Assembly: GCF_003122365.1 (NCBI RefSeq)
Contig: NZ_CP029254.1
Location: forward strand, 930,001 to 994,000
Length of the DNA: 64,000 nucleotides
Origin: Streptomyces spongiicola
GTDB taxonomy: Bacteria > Actinomycetota > Actinomycetes > Streptomycetales > Streptomycetaceae
Direction of reading: 5' to 3'
Of this stretch, positions 42,701-53,879 are shown in pieces. A model generated the notes under the pieces. That model was not told the DNA's origin. It ran no database searches and worked only from the letters and a program-made list of their open reading frames with translations. Made by a program: the position numbers and the translations under genes. The first letter of the stretch is position 1. Every line of letters starts with the position of its first letter.

Positions 42701-44899
42701 TCAGCCGTCGTACTGAAAGCGCACCCGCTCGCCGAGCACCGAGCGGGCGCCGTCGAAGTCGGCCAGGCGGGCCGCCACCGTGGCCACGGCGAGGCGTTCG
42801 GGGAGGGCGGCGGAGAACTTCAGGCCGCGTACCGCCCGGCGGTCCACGTCGGGCAGGACGAGGTTCCCGCCGACGTTCCCACGGGCCGCCCGCCATTCGG
42901 CCGGGGTGAGGTCCTCGCGCAGGCGCAGCCAGCCGTCGGCGGGCCGCTGCAGGGGGTCGGCGACCGGCCGGAGGGTGGCCGCCAGGGTGGCGTTGGCGCG
43001 GTAGCCGGCCCAGGTCCACCAGCGGACGTCGGAGCCCACGCGCGTGATCAACGTGCCGTCCGGGTGGACGGTGCCGGGTGCGTCGAGGTCGCGCTGTCCG
43101 GCCAGGCAGGCCTGCGCACGCCGGGTGAGGGAGACCGGCGGGTCGGCGCCCAGCAGCACCTCCCGCATGGCGCGCGTCAGGGTGTACGAGAGCCCCGCCA
43201 CGCCGCCGCTCATCCACTTGGCGATGCCGCCGCCGTCGGCCGGTTCGACGAAGACGCGTTTGCGCAGCCAGTCGATGTAGGTGACCTGCCAGCTGCGTCC
43301 GCCGAGCAGAAGTCGCCTGGGACCGGGGCGTTCCTCCGTGAGCACGCTCGGGTCGGTGCGGCCGATCTCCGTGCGTCCGGACAGGACGGTGAACTGCGGA
43401 GGTGCGGTGAAGGAGGCGGTGAGTGCGATGAAGTGCCGTTTGCCGAAGCGGCGTTCCGCCTCGGGGCCGACGAACAGCAGCCCGCCGTCGCTGTCGAGGA
43501 AGCCCTCCTCGGTGAGGAAGCGCAGGATGGGGGCGGCTGTCGTGTCGAAGGGGGCGAGGCCGTTCCACTGCCGGTCCCACAACCGGTCGCCGAGCTTGTG
43601 CTGTTGCAGGGTGACGGCGAGCAGTTGCTGGGCCACCAGGTGGCGCGGCTCGGGCGGGGGGACGACGGGTTCCACCCAGCCCCGCGACCACAGCAGCAGC
43701 AGTCCCGCCGCCTGAAGCAGTGTCTCCTTGCGGGTGGCGAGGATAAGGCAGTTCCGCACGGTGCCGGGCCGCCGTCCGGTGCGGCCGACGCGCTGCAGGA
43801 ACGAGGCGACGGAGGCCGGCGAGTCGATCTGGATCACGCGGTCCAGGTCACCGACGTCGATGCCGAGTTCGAGGGTGGACGTGGAGACGATGACGCAGTC
43901 GCGGGCGTCGGCGAACGCCTGCTCGGAACGGGTGCGTTCATCGACGGAGAGTGAGGCGTGGGACAGGAAGACGGTCACCTCGCGCGCGCGGAGCGCAGCG
44001 CCCAGCTCCTCGACCCGGCGGCGCGAGTCGCAGAAGACGAGCCGTTTCTCTCCCCGGTGCAGTGCCGCGACGAGTCTGGCCGCGTTGTCGAGGGAGCCGA
44101 CGTAGTCGAGTTCCACATCGACCGGGGGTCCTCCGGCCGGCCCGGGACTCGCCGTGCCACCGTGTCCGCTGCCGTCGGTGGCCGGCAGCCGCACGCCGGG
44201 GGCGACCACCTGCCCGGCGCGGCTGCCCGCGGAGGCGCCTTGCAGCCAGTGCAGCAACTCGGCCGGGTTGCCGACGGTGGCCGAGAGTCCGACGCGCTGG
44301 ACGGGCCGCCCGGTGACCCGTTCCAGCCGTTCGAGCACGGCGAGCAGATGCCACCCCCGGTCGTCCCCGGCGAACGCGTGCACTTCGTCGACGACGACGG
44401 CCCGGACGCTTCCCAGCAGGCGGGCGTGGTCGGTCCTGACGCCGATGAGCATCGCTTCGAGCGACTCGGGCGTGGTCAGCAGGATGTCCGGCGCCTCGGC
44501 CCGGATGCGCTGCCGGGTCGACTCCCTGGTGTCGCCGTGCCAGAGCGCCGCTCGCCGCCCCAGCCACCGGGCGTAGGTGTCGACGCGACCGGCCAGGTTG
44601 TTGAGGAGTGCCTTGAGCGGGCACAGGTACAGCACGGAAGTGCCGGTCCACTTACGCTCGGTCATGGCCGACAGCAGGGGGAAGCAGGCCGCCTCCGTCT
44701 TGCCGCCCGCCGTCGGGGCCAGGAGTACCGCGTCCCGCCCCTCCATGAGCGGCGTGATCGCGGCCCGTTGCAGCGGACGCAGATCGGGCCATCCGAGGGT
44801 GTTGACGATGTGGTGCAGGACGACGGGGTCGAGCCGGTCCAGTACGTCGGCCTGCCCGTCACCCGGCCCCTTCCCGGCCGGGAGTCCCGCCGCCGCCAT
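42701..44899 (-). CDS. brxHI: BREX system DEAD/DEAH helicase BrxHI
   Basis: A 732-residue superfamily 2 helicase, the Lhr-like helicase of BREX type 2. Motif I is APTAGGKTEAA, motif II VVVDEVHAFAGD, motif III SATVG and motif VI QRVGRTGRR; the last ~350 residues are the accessory domain seen in BREX helicases. It probably unwinds or remodels DNA for the PglY/PglZ complex. ATG at 44899 overlaps the brxD stop (TGATG), a strong sign of coupling; GTG at 44902 would be an alternative. It ends the operon. Confidence 0.9.
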   Translation of the reverse strand: MAAAGLPAGKGPGDGQADVLDRLDPVVLHHIVNTLGWPDLRPLQRAAITPLMEGRDAVLLAPTAGGKTEAACFPLLSAMTERKWTGTSVLYLCPLKALLNNLAGRVDTYARWLGRRAALWHGDTRESTRQRIRAEAPDILLTTPESLEAMLIGVRTDHARLLGSVRAVVVDEVHAFAGDDRGWHLLAVLERLERVTGRPVQRVGLSATVGNPAELLHWLQGASAGSRAGQVVAPGVRLPATDGSGHGGTASPGPAGGPPVDVELDYVGSLDNAARLVAALHRGEKRLVFCDSRRRVEELGAALRAREVTVFLSHASLSVDERTRSEQAFADARDCVIVSTSTLELGIDVGDLDRVIQIDSPASVASFLQRVGRTGRRPGTVRNCLILATRKETLLQAAGLLLLWSRGWVEPVVPPPEPRHLVAQQLLAVTLQQHKLGDRLWDRQWNGLAPFDTTAAPILRFLTEEGFLDSDGGLLFVGPEAERRFGKRHFIALTASFTAPPQFTVLSGRTEIGRTDPSVLTEERPGPRRLLLGGRSWQVTYIDWLRKRVFVEPADGGGIAKWMSGGVAGLSYTLTRAMREVLLGADPPVSLTRRAQACLAGQRDLDAPGTVHPDGTLITRVGSDVRWWTWAGYRANATLAATLRPVADPLQRPADGWLRLREDLTPAEWRAARGNVGGNLVLPDVDRRAVRGLKFSAALPERLAVATVAARLADFDGARSVLGERVRFQYDG

Positions 44900-46248
44900 C
44901 ACAGCTCCAGGTCGATGTCATCGGCCGACGAGGAACGCGCGGGGACCGCGGCGGCCAGGTTCCTCTCGACGTCGGTGAGTTCGCTGCCGGCGACGGTGAG
45001 CCGGTAGTGCCGGCGGGGGTCGAAGTCGTCGAACTGGTCCACGCGGTCGAGCACGTCCCCGACGAGCTTCTTCAGGAACAGCCGGGGAGCCACTCCGGCC
45101 TTCCCGCCCAGCGCCCCTCCGACGGCTGCCGCGAGGTCGGCCACATAGGCGTCGTCGACGACCTTCCGTGTGCGCTCGGGCATGTCCGCGGCGTCGGCGT
45201 ACAGGTCGCGGATGGTGAGGCCGAGTCCGACGAGGGACCGCTGGTCGAAGCCGGGAAGCCTGATCTGCACGGCGCGAGGGTTGTCGAAGCGCGGGTCGGT
45301 GGTGAAGTCGGTGGCCAGCCGCTGGGCGAGCGGCGCCAGCCGCTGCACCCCCTGCTGACCGTCGTAGAAGGCCGGAGTGCCCGTGATGACCAGGTAGAGG
45401 CCGGGGAAGCGGCCCGAGTGCACCTCGTCGATGAGCTGCCGCAGCGCGTTGAGGGCCTTGTCGCGGGCGTCCGAGCGGACCCGCTGCAGCGTCTCGACCT
45501 CGTCGAGGACGACGAACAGCCCGGTGTGCCCGGAGTCGCGCAGGACGGTGAGGAGCCCTTGCAGGAACCCGAGCGCGCCGAAGTGGTCGAGGTCTCCGCG
45601 CACCCCGGCGGACCGGCGGGCGGAGGCGGCGACGTGCGGCTGGCCGCCGAGCCAGGCCAGGACCGCCGCGGCGGTCGCCTCGTCGCCGCCGGCGAGGGCG
45701 GTCCGGTAGCCGCGCAGGGCGGTGGCGAACGACGGGGCGTGCCGGGAGACTTCGGCGAGCCGTGCGAGGAGCAGCTTCTCCACCTCGTCGGCAAGCTCCT
45801 CCTCGGTGGCGCCGGCCGCGAGGGCGTCCTCCTCCAGGGCGTAGAACCAGGCGTCGACGACGGGCCGCAGTGCGCTCGGCGGGAAACTGGAGGTGGTGAG
45901 CCGTTCGGTGAGCCGCCGGTAGACCGTCTCGAGCCGGTGCAGCGGGGTCTCGTTCTCCGAGACCTGGATCTCGGCGACGGCGAAGTTGCGGCGCCTGGCC
46001 CGCTCCCCCAGCCAGCGGGTGAAGAACGTCTTGCCGGACCCGTACTCGCCCCGCACGGCCTTGAACACGGAGCCGCCGGACGCCACGGCGCTCAGTTCGG
46101 CGTCCAGGGCCGCCTCGAACCGGTCGAGTCCGGTGGCCAGCAGGTCGAGTCCGCTGTCGGGTACGGCACCGCGCCGCAGCGCGTCGATGACGGTTCGGCG
46201 GCGGGCGGCGCTCACCCGTGCGGGGCGCTGGGATCCGGTGGTGCTCAC
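44899..46248 (-). CDS. brxD: BREX system ATP-binding protein BrxD
   Basis: A 449-residue P-loop ATPase of the BrxD (DUF2791) family. Walker A is GEYGSGKTFF near residues 65-74 and Walker B FVVLDEVETLQ near 245-255; VRGE before and GTPAFYDGQQGVQ after are family-specific. BrxD accompanies BrxHI in BREX types 2 and others and probably loads or regulates it. GTG at 46248 is used; a longer frame to 46287 lacks similarity. It is separated from pglZ by 298 bases (46249-46546) of G+C-rich DNA with GGTCGGCCGGTCGG repeats and no gene. Confidence 0.9.
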   Translation of the reverse strand: MSTTGSQRPARVSAARRRTVIDALRRGAVPDSGLDLLATGLDRFEAALDAELSAVASGGSVFKAVRGEYGSGKTFFTRWLGERARRRNFAVAEIQVSENETPLHRLETVYRRLTERLTTSSFPPSALRPVVDAWFYALEEDALAAGATEEELADEVEKLLLARLAEVSRHAPSFATALRGYRTALAGGDEATAAAVLAWLGGQPHVAASARRSAGVRGDLDHFGALGFLQGLLTVLRDSGHTGLFVVLDEVETLQRVRSDARDKALNALRQLIDEVHSGRFPGLYLVITGTPAFYDGQQGVQRLAPLAQRLATDFTTDPRFDNPRAVQIRLPGFDQRSLVGLGLTIRDLYADAADMPERTRKVVDDAYVADLAAAVGGALGGKAGVAPRLFLKKLVGDVLDRVDQFDDFDPRRHYRLTVAGSELTDVERNLAAAVPARSSSADDIDLEL

Positions 46249-46546
46249 GGGCAGCAGTCTTCCATCTGCCCGGGGGCGCCCGTCCACGGGCGGGAGGACT
46301 GCGGTCGGCCGGTCGGTCGGCCGGTCGGGCGGTCAGCCGGGCGAAGTGGCGGTACGGCGAAGGGGCGAAATGGCGGTGCGGCGAGGGGGCCCCGCCTCGT
46401 GGGTCGGACCGAGGCGCGGCGCCGACTCCGCCCCGAACCGGCGAGATCACCCGGGGACGCCCGCTCGGGGGCACTGCCGGTGCCGTCCTCCTCCGGCCCG
46501 GGACGGCGGGAGCGGAGGTGGGGCACCGGCGGCGCCCCGGCTGCCG

Positions 46547-49500
46547 TCAGCCCGCCCCGAGGGCGAACTGCTCGCGCAGCAGCGCCTCGTGGAGCCGTAG
46601 CGTGCGCCCGTCCGGGAGGGTCTCCAGCACCTGAACGCCGTCGAAGTCGAGGAGCTGTCTGAGGACCGCGGCGAAGCCGTCGCCCCGGGTGGTGGGCATG
46701 CCCGCTCGCTGGGCGAGCGCGGTCACGGGCAGGGTGCCGCCCGCGTCGAGCAGGGCGGCGAGTGCCCTGTGGACCTGCTCCCGCTGCGGCTTGCGCGCCA
46801 GACCGTCGAGTTGCACCCGGTACGTCTCCGAGTCGAGCAGCGCCGTGACGAGCACCTCGGTCCGGGAGACGACGGTCGGGGTGAGGAGGGCGTCGTCTCC
46901 CCCGGCCGTCAGCGCCACGTCGAACAGCGCGTCGTGCAGCGATTCGGGGTCGGGCTGCTTCTTGCGGGGTCTCGCCGTCCCCTTCTTCGGATTCTTCGGA
47001 TTCTGCGGACTCTGCGGACTCTGCGGACTCTGCGGATTCCTCGGATTCCTCGGATTCCTCGGATTGTTCGGAACCACGCCGGCCGACTGAGCCGAGCGCT
47101 CGTCCGGCACCGGCTTCCCCGCCTCCTCCGGAGTCCACCAGGGCGGCCGCTGATCCCCCAGCTCCCGCCACCCCGCCGGTGGTTCCGCCCCGAACGGCAG
47201 AAAGGCGAGCACCGGGACGGTGAACTCGGCGAGGGAGGCACCGCCGTGGTAGCCGGCCTTGAGGGCGGTGTAGCGGGAGTCCGCGTCCCAGAGCGCGACG
47301 ATGGACGCGCCGGGCTCCGGCCAGACCACGCGAGGGCCGGTGAGGGCGATCTCCCGTTCGCCGAGCCGGCCGCCGGGCAGGCGGTGCCGCGCGGACGCGG
47401 GTTCGGTGGCCGCGTCGGCCTTCGTGCCGTGCCGGTCGACGACATGGCCGTGGTCGCTGGTGACGATGACCGCCATGCCCTGGGCCGCCGCCACCCGGAG
47501 CGTTTCGCGTAGGCCGGGTACGTCATCGACCCGCCAGGTGCCGTCGCCGAGCTTCTGTTCCCCGGCGAGGCGGTCGTCGATGGCGTTGAGGACGACGGCG
47601 ACGTGCGTCCTGCCGTCGCAGAGCGCTTCGGTGAGGGCCGGGCCGAAGGTGCCGCCCGCGGTCTCGGTGCGCAGGTCGTCCTTGTGGAAGACGGCGGCCG
47701 GGGCCCCGCCCCACAGCTTCAGCGCGGGGAAGAGCCGCTTCTCGTCGGCCTGGGTGCCCTTGCTCAGGGTGCCGGCGAAGAGCGAGGTCCGGGACACGGC
47801 CGTCACGGTGGGGAGGGCGGCGGCCATCGCCCGCCGACGGGGTGTGTCCTGCGCCAGCGGGTCGAACTCCGCCCAGGAGCGGCGCAGTTCCTCGCCTAGT
47901 TCGTTGGCGATGGCCGCGCTCATGCCGTCGAGCACGAGCAGCAGCACCCGCCGCCCGTCCCCGTGCCGCACCACGGGCCCGACCACCCGGTCGAGGAAGG
48001 TCTCGACGGTGAGCATGCGGCCCGGGTGGGTGCCGTCCTGTGTCCAGCCGGCCAGTGTGCGCGCGAAGGACGCGTCGATCCGCCGCCGCCGGTCCCTGAC
48101 GCGGGTGCCCAGGGTGTCGTACGCGACCTTGAGCACGGGGTCCGGGTCGCCGCCGGCCTCGATGTGCTCCAGGGCGAGGTCGGCCCAGCCGGTCTCGGTG
48201 ACGTGCCGCTGTACGGCGTGGCCGACGCTGGGTGCGTCGGTGGACGGGTCGGTGGCCAGCCAGTGGGCGAGGCGCTGCCCCATGCGGGCGCGTTCCACAC
48301 GGGCGGACTCGTCCGGGCCGGCGGCGAGCCGGTGGTCCGCGAGCCGTCGCAGGGCCTCGGCGGCCGCGGCCGTGTCGGCCGCCGCGAGGGCCCGGCCGAC
48401 GGCGGTGAACCGGGCTTCCAGTCCTGCGCGCAGCACGGGGCTCGCGGCGGCGGCCGCCTCCGCGCCGAACCGGCGGGCCAGCACGGCGGCCCGGTCGAGC
48501 ACGATGCCGCCGGTGCGGCGGGCCGCGCGGGCCTGGTCGGCGTCGGTGCCGCCGCCCCGGTGCCCGGCCGCCAGCAGCGTGCTCAGGTACTCCTCGGCGG
48601 ACCGCCCGAAACCCCGCAGCAGGGCGTCGAGTTGTTCGCCGGCGGCAGGGGGCTGGTCGCCCAGGTAGCGTTCGGCACGCCCCCGGGCCTGATACGTCTC
48701 GGGGGCGGGTTCGGCGTGCTGCCACAGGGCCGCGCACACGAGGCCGTAGGCGGCGGCGTCCGCGCCTCGCTCGGCGTCGACGAGAGCGAGCAGGGCGCGT
48801 CCGGCGGGACCGGCCTGGTCCTCCTCGCCGAGGAAGCCGGTCAGCCCGGCGCGCTCGGGACCGCGCAGGCCGGGCAGCCGCTCGGGGGCTCCGGGCCGGG
48901 TCGACCAGTGCAGCAGGGTCTGGGCGTCGAGCCGGTCCTCACCACCGCGTCGCGGGCCGCTCTCGGTGTCGTGGCGGCCGAGGCGCAGCCGGCGCTGGGC
49001 GAGCGCGGTGAGGGCGTACTGCCGGGACAGCCAGCCGCCGGGCACCGGGGGCCAGCCGCCGGGGGGCGTGGCGTCGAGCAGGGCTTCGGCGGCCCAGTCG
49101 GCGTCCTTCAGGCGCGGGTCGATCTGCCGGGCGCCGAACGCCTCCCGCACGACGTCCCAGCCGTCGACCGTGCCGATGCGCTGCTTGTGGACGCGGGCGG
49201 TGATCGCCGGGTCGAGTTCGTTCTGCTCGCGGTCGGTGAGGACCACGAGGACGGCGGGGCCGGGGCGGCGGCCCGAGAGATGGTCGAGGACGAGTTCGTG
49301 GACGGCCAGCGGTGAGGGCGCCGGCGCGACCGCGGCCGTCCGGCCCTCGCCCCAGGCCGGTTCGGCGGGCCCGTCCCACTGCGGGGCGGACCGCAGCAGC
49401 ACGACCCGGCGCCTGCCCGCGCCGTCCGCGGTCAGGGCGGGGGCGAGGGAGGTCTGCGAGGACAGGTACTGGGTGACGGTGGCGGTGTTCAGCCGGACGG

Positions 49501-49570
49501 CGCCCGGGGCCGCCGCGGCGGTGTCCGGGGCGGCCCCGGCGGCGCCCGGTGCTGCGGCGGCGCCCGTCAT
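46547..49570 (-). CDS. pglZ: BREX type 2 phosphatase PglZ
   Basis: A 1,007-residue protein of the alkaline-phosphatase superfamily, the signature component of all BREX/Pgl systems. The metal-binding pieces are [25 protein letters not shown] (nucleophile region) and [15 protein letters not shown]. Phage defence by BREX needs this protein. Before the last ~150 residues a linker of three-residue units (PRN/PQS/PKN, nine copies) is coded by a 9-bp DNA repeat at 46983-47072. ATG at 49570 overlaps the pglY stop (ATGA). Length is close to other type 2 PglZ proteins. Confidence 0.94.
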   Translation of the reverse strand: MTGAAAAPGAAGAAPDTAAAAPGAVRLNTATVTQYLSSQTSLAPALTADGAGRRRVVLLRSAPQWDGPAEPAWGEGRTAAVAPAPSPLAVHELVLDHLSGRRPGPAVLVVLTDREQNELDPAITARVHKQRIGTVDGWDVVREAFGARQIDPRLKDADWAAEALLDATPPGGWPPVPGGWLSRQYALTALAQRRLRLGRHDTESGPRRGGEDRLDAQTLLHWSTRPGAPERLPGLRGPERAGLTGFLGEEDQAGPAGRALLALVDAERGADAAAYGLVCAALWQHAEPAPETYQARGRAERYLGDQPPAAGEQLDALLRGFGRSAEEYLSTLLAAGHRGGGTDADQARAARRTGGIVLDRAAVLARRFGAEAAAAASPVLRAGLEARFTAVGRALAAADTAAAAEALRRLADHRLAAGPDESARVERARMGQRLAHWLATDPSTDAPSVGHAVQRHVTETGWADLALEHIEAGGDPDPVLKVAYDTLGTRVRDRRRRIDASFARTLAGWTQDGTHPGRMLTVETFLDRVVGPVVRHGDGRRVLLLVLDGMSAAIANELGEELRRSWAEFDPLAQDTPRRRAMAAALPTVTAVSRTSLFAGTLSKGTQADEKRLFPALKLWGGAPAAVFHKDDLRTETAGGTFGPALTEALCDGRTHVAVVLNAIDDRLAGEQKLGDGTWRVDDVPGLRETLRVAAAQGMAVIVTSDHGHVVDRHGTKADAATEPASARHRLPGGRLGEREIALTGPRVVWPEPGASIVALWDADSRYTALKAGYHGGASLAEFTVPVLAFLPFGAEPPAGWRELGDQRPPWWTPEEAGKPVPDERSAQSAGVVPNNPRNPRNPRNPQSPQSPQSPQNPKNPKKGTARPRKKQPDPESLHDALFDVALTAGGDDALLTPTVVSRTEVLVTALLDSETYRVQLDGLARKPQREQVHRALAALLDAGGTLPVTALAQRAGMPTTRGDGFAAVLRQLLDFDGVQVLETLPDGRTLRLHEALLREQFALGAG

Positions 49571-52500
49571 TCGACGACCTTCCAGGTGATCTCGATGGTC
49601 GCGTCGGGGTGGCGGGCGGCCAGTTCGGACAGTTCCGCCCGGAGGTCGGCGGCGGCGCGTGCCGCGGTCGTCCGGCGGCCGCCGGCCTTCCGCGCGGTGC
49701 CGCCGCCGGAGGAGGCCGGCACGGCGGGCTCCTGGCGGGTGCAGGCGATGCGCGGGTCGCTGGTCGCCGTGTTCAGGGACAGGTCGTCGGCCGTGGGCTG
49801 GGGCGCTGCGGGCACGGGCGGCGGGGTGGCGGCGGCCTGGCTGCGCTTCACCAGGGCGACGACCTCGCGCTGGGTGCGGGCCAGGGCGTCGCACAGGTCC
49901 GCGGTGCGCTGGTCGTCGCGGGCGACGTTGCGCAGCGAGTCGAGCAGCGCCGCGCCCTCGGGGCCGAGTCCGGCGGCGAGTTCGAGGGTGCTCCAGGGCG
50001 CGGAGGCGACGGCCTCGGCGACGCCGCGGGCCTGTTTGACGGAGGTGCCGTACCGGTCGGCGCCGGTCTCGCCCAGGTCGAAGGAGGCGAGGGCCTCCAC
50101 GGTCTTCTTCGCCCCGGCCGCGCCCTTGCCCGCCTCCGCCGTGAGCGCGTCCAGCAGTTGCAGGGAGCGGCGGGCGAGGGCGAGCCGTCCGGTGTCGGCG
50201 GTCTGGTCGAGGCCGAGGAAGGAGGCGTGGGCCTCCAGTTGGTGGACCAGGTCGGCCGCGTGGTCCCGGTGGGCGCGGGCGGCCTCGGCGAGCTGCCGTG
50301 CGAACTGGTTGACCATCCGGCCGCGCCGGAGGGCGGGAGCCTTCTGCCCGAAGATCGTCTCGAAGCGCTGCCGTGCGGTGTCCCAGTCGGGCTCGGGGGG
50401 CAGCGGCTGGCTGCGCAGCGCGTCATGGTCCTTGACCGCGGGCAGTTCGGGCGCGGGGTCGAGTACGGTGCCGCCGCGCACCCACACCCGGTCGTCCATC
50501 TCGGCGAAGGACGCGACCACGAGCCGGGCGAGGAAGTCGGGCAGGCCGCGCGGGTCGGGCTTGTCCGTCCAGTCGGTCAGGGTGATCAGCGACAGGTCGC
50601 CGGTGACGCCCTGGGCGCTGGCGAGCTGCCGGAAGTGGTCGGCCCAGTAGCGGGACAGCTCGAAGTAGGCCTCCTTCTGCTGCCCGAGGCGCAGGGGCCC
50701 GGCGATCCGCTGCATGAGCCTGCGGTCGGCGGCGGGGACCTCCACCCGCCCGTCCCGCGCCTCGGCGGCGGCCCGTACGTGGGTGAACACCTTGCGGCTG
50801 TCGGCGGACTTGACGGCGATGCCGGTGCCGTCGGGGTCGAGGTCGGGGTGCGCCGGGTACTGGTGGGCGAGCAGCCTGCCCGCGATGTGCCGGATGCCGT
50901 CGTGCAGGCTCTGCCCGAAGGACAGGGTGAGGCCGTCCACGTCGGGCAGCGGGACGAGGTGGTCGTCGAAGTCGGGCACGACGTCGGCGGCCTGCTTCCG
51001 GGCGAGCCCGTACGCCTGCTTGAAGGCGCCCTTGACCTGCCTGAGCAGAGCCTCGCGCTGGGTTTCGAGGAGGCCCTTGGCGCGGGTGCGGTTGTCGGCG
51101 TTGAGGTGGCCGGCGTACTGGGTGTCGAAGCGGTGCTCGTCGGCGAGGGCCTTGTCGATGACGACGAGCCGCCGGAAGTCGGCGAAGCGCTGCGCGGACA
51201 GGTGGGCGGGCAGCCAGGCGACGATACGGGACCGCTCGCCCTGCTGGCGCTCACGCAGGCGCCGGACGCGGTTGACGTCCTCGACGGGGCCCCACTCGCC
51301 CTCGTCGAAGGGGAGGTCGATCGCGATCCGCCAGCGGCCGTCCTCCTGCGGCATCAGGTCGTGGTCGGGCAGCTCGTCCTCGTCGGCGACGTTGCCGAAC
51401 ACGATCTCGGCGGTGCGGGCGGTCCCGCGCCACACGAAGCCGAGCTGGTCGCTCAACCGGCCGTGTTCGACGCCCAGTTCCCGGGACAGCAGGCGCCGGG
51501 CGAGGGCGACCCGGTTGCCCGGGTTGTCGTTGACCTGGGCGTTGGCGATGACGGAGTCCACGTCGACGCCGGACAGCTCCAGCCGCACACCGGGGTTGGC
51601 GTCGGTGCCGGTCTCCTTGATCTCGGGGAACCGGGCCGCCCACTCGGCGATCTTGTTCTTGATGATGCCGACCTCGGCGCCCGGGATGGGCGCGAGGACC
51701 GACCCGTGGTTGAGGGCGCCGAGCCGCCGGACGGTCAGCTCGGCCAGTGCGGGCACGCTGGGCGCGAGCGCCGACAGCAGCAGGGTGCACACGAGCCGGT
51801 TGTCACCGGCGAACATGCGGCAGCGGTTGGCGCGCTGCGGGTCGGTGACGGCCTCGGGACGGTTGCGGTACTGCTCGACGTCGTCCTCGGTGATGTCGTG
51901 CGAGGTGAGGAGGTAGGGCCGCAGCTTGGTCCTGTAGAGCTTGTCGGCGGCCTCGAAGACGACCTTCAGACTGTCGGTGAACGGCTTGTCGCCGCCCTCC
52001 GCGATCACCGGGTAGAGGTCGCCGACCGGGACGAGCTGCCCGAGCCGGATCTCGCCCCGGTGGTCGGCGAGCAGCTGGCCCATCAGCTTCAGACCGGTAC
52101 GGGAGCGCTGCAGCGCGGACGAGATGTGGACGAGGGTGTCCATGAACGCCGGCGAGAACGGGTACGTCAGCCGGAACGAGTCCGCGTCCGCGCCGGTCGT
52201 GCCCTTCTCCGAGCCGAGGAGGGTGTCCCAGACCTGGTGGCCGAGCCGCCTGGTCTGCTCGAAGGCCGCGTCGACGAGGCGTTCCGCCTCGGCGTCCCTC
52301 GGCCTGAGGAGGCGGGCGTGGGCGATCTGCGGGAGGTTGCGGTCCTCCAGCGTGATCTTGTCGAACCTGCCCGAGGCGAGGTTCAGGGTGTCCTGGATGG
52401 ACGACTCGGCGGCACCGGAGACCTCTTCGCCGACGAGTTCCCTCAGGTCGCGCTGGCGGGCGATGAAGGACACGACGGGGATGGCGCGGCGGGCGTCGCC

Positions 52501-53457
52501 GCCCTCCACGAAGTTCGTGATCTTGCTGGCCTCGCGGGCGACGAACTTCTGGTCGTGGATCAGGGTCGCGAGCCAGAGGATCAGCTCGTCCATGAACAGG
52601 ATGAGGCCGTCGTAACCGAGCGACTCGGCGTGCTCGGCGATGACGGAGAGACCGGCGTCCAGGGAGACGAAGCCGTGCTCGTCCTCGGCGGCGCTCCTGG
52701 CGAAGCCGGGGAAGAGGTTGGTGCCGGCGTCGTTGACCAGCTTGGCGCGCAGCTCGGCCGGGGTGGAGGGGTTGCGGAGGTCGAGCGGGGTGCCCGCCTC
52801 GTGGTTCTCCTCGGCGGCGAGCGCTGTGTCCAGGAGTTTCGGGGTCCAGGCGAAGCCCTCGCCCCACTCGTCCTCCTCGCCGTCGTCCGCGTCACTCCCG
52901 CCGCCCAGGCCGCGGATGACCGCCTCGTCGCCGTAGGTGGCGCGGTTGGCCCGGATGTCGTCGAAGAGGCCGTCGGTCCGGTACACCTGCGGGGTCGGGG
53001 CGTCCGGGTGCAGCTTCCTGACGTGCGTGACGTACCCGCCGAGCACCCGCTGTTCGAGGGCCTTGGCGCCGAGCATGTGGTACGGCACGAGCAGGAACCT
53101 CCTGCCGTCCGTGGTCAGCCATTCGTGCCTGTTCAGCACCGGGTCGAACTCGGTACGGGCGCGGGCGGCGGGGTCGCCGCCGAGCAGCGCGTACAGCACG
53201 GCCATGAAGTGCGACTTGCCGGAACCGAAGGAGCCGTGCAGATAGGCCGCCTTGGAGCGGTGCCCGTCGAGCGCGGACCTGATCAAAGCCAGCGCCTCGT
53301 CGAAGTTCTCCAGCAGCCGCTCGGTGACGACGTAGTCCTTGAGCGCGTTCCGCGCGCCCTCGGGGGTCGTCGCCTCGGCGAGGGACAGCACGAAGTCCGA
53401 GGTGGATATGGACTCCTTGATGTCGATGACGTCGCGGAGGAGGGGCGGATGGGCCAT
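49567..53457 (-). CDS. pglY: BREX type 2 ATPase PglY
   Basis: A 1,296-residue AAA-type ATPase, the PglY/BrxC-like component. Walker A is GSFGSGKS at residues 75-82; Walker B-like [13 protein letters not shown] lies near 275. The start [20 protein letters not shown] is highly typical. It is thought to form rings that act with PglZ in sensing or blocking phage DNA. ATG at 53457 follows GGGAGAG, and the frame beyond contains no similarity. It begins the four-gene operon pglY-pglZ-brxD-brxHI. pglX (methyltransferase) and pglW (kinase) are not found beside it or anywhere in the window. Confidence 0.94.
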   Translation of the reverse strand: MAHPPLLRDVIDIKESISTSDFVLSLAEATTPEGARNALKDYVVTERLLENFDEALALIRSALDGHRSKAAYLHGSFGSGKSHFMAVLYALLGGDPAARARTEFDPVLNRHEWLTTDGRRFLLVPYHMLGAKALEQRVLGGYVTHVRKLHPDAPTPQVYRTDGLFDDIRANRATYGDEAVIRGLGGGSDADDGEEDEWGEGFAWTPKLLDTALAAEENHEAGTPLDLRNPSTPAELRAKLVNDAGTNLFPGFARSAAEDEHGFVSLDAGLSVIAEHAESLGYDGLILFMDELILWLATLIHDQKFVAREASKITNFVEGGDARRAIPVVSFIARQRDLRELVGEEVSGAAESSIQDTLNLASGRFDKITLEDRNLPQIAHARLLRPRDAEAERLVDAAFEQTRRLGHQVWDTLLGSEKGTTGADADSFRLTYPFSPAFMDTLVHISSALQRSRTGLKLMGQLLADHRGEIRLGQLVPVGDLYPVIAEGGDKPFTDSLKVVFEAADKLYRTKLRPYLLTSHDITEDDVEQYRNRPEAVTDPQRANRCRMFAGDNRLVCTLLLSALAPSVPALAELTVRRLGALNHGSVLAPIPGAEVGIIKNKIAEWAARFPEIKETGTDANPGVRLELSGVDVDSVIANAQVNDNPGNRVALARRLLSRELGVEHGRLSDQLGFVWRGTARTAEIVFGNVADEDELPDHDLMPQEDGRWRIAIDLPFDEGEWGPVEDVNRVRRLRERQQGERSRIVAWLPAHLSAQRFADFRRLVVIDKALADEHRFDTQYAGHLNADNRTRAKGLLETQREALLRQVKGAFKQAYGLARKQAADVVPDFDDHLVPLPDVDGLTLSFGQSLHDGIRHIAGRLLAHQYPAHPDLDPDGTGIAVKSADSRKVFTHVRAAAEARDGRVEVPAADRRLMQRIAGPLRLGQQKEAYFELSRYWADHFRQLASAQGVTGDLSLITLTDWTDKPDPRGLPDFLARLVVASFAEMDDRVWVRGGTVLDPAPELPAVKDHDALRSQPLPPEPDWDTARQRFETIFGQKAPALRRGRMVNQFARQLAEAARAHRDHAADLVHQLEAHASFLGLDQTADTGRLALARRSLQLLDALTAEAGKGAAGAKKTVEALASFDLGETGADRYGTSVKQARGVAEAVASAPWSTLELAAGLGPEGAALLDSLRNVARDDQRTADLCDALARTQREVVALVKRSQAAATPPPVPAAPQPTADDLSLNTATSDPRIACTRQEPAVPASSGGGTARKAGGRRTTAARAAADLRAELSELAARHPDATIEITWKVVE

Positions 53458-53612
53458 GGCGGGTCTCGCTCTCCCTGACGGTGGTCGGCGGTGCTGCCGG
53501 CACGCGGACGGGCGGAGCCCACCGCCGGGCCCGAGGCCGGTCCGACTCGTCCTGAACCCCCCGCACGGCCTGCGCACAGCACCCTACATCCGTACTCCCC
53601 TCGCCCACCGGC

Positions 53613-53786
53613 CAGTTGGGGCCATGCATCTGACAGTTGACCGTGTCCGCCGGCCAGTTGACGCCGTTCATCCGACAGTTGCCCGCGTACGCCTGCCAGT
53701 TGGCGCCATCCATTCAACAGTTGCCCGCGTGCGCCTGCCAGTTGGCTCCATCCATGCGACAGTTCACCGCGTAGGCCTGCCAGTCG
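53613..53786. repeat. 21-bp periodic CAGTTG array upstream of pglY
   Basis: CAGTTG occurs at 53613, 53634, 53655, 53676, 53697, 53718 and 53739, with CAGTTC at 53760 and CAGTCG at 53781, always exactly 21 bases apart. Alternate units are more alike, giving a 42-bp higher-order repeat (four copies). It fills the gap between the NLR gene and pglY, both on the minus strand. Two helical turns between motifs places all sites on one DNA face, which suits cooperative protein binding. Read on the minus strand it also encodes seven-residue units (NWQAYAG, NCRMDGA), but with an internal stop and no start. Confidence 0.92.
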
Positions 53787-53879
53787 GGGCCGCGTGCGGG
53801 GAAGTGGTCCTCGCCCACCGTCCGTGCTGCCGTCCCGCCCCGTCGCAAGCGCCCCGGACGCCATTCACCCCGGACGCCA

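Noticed and set aside
49549..53478. The very long plus-strand frame opposite pglY
   Set aside because: It is the mirror of pglY codons (Val/Gly/Leu/Asp-rich), with no domain signal; pglY on the minus strand is unmistakable.
53613..53786. The CAGTTG array as a CRISPR array
   Set aside because: There is no repeat/spacer alternation: the conserved part is 6 bases, the intervening DNA is itself repeated, and there are no cas genes.
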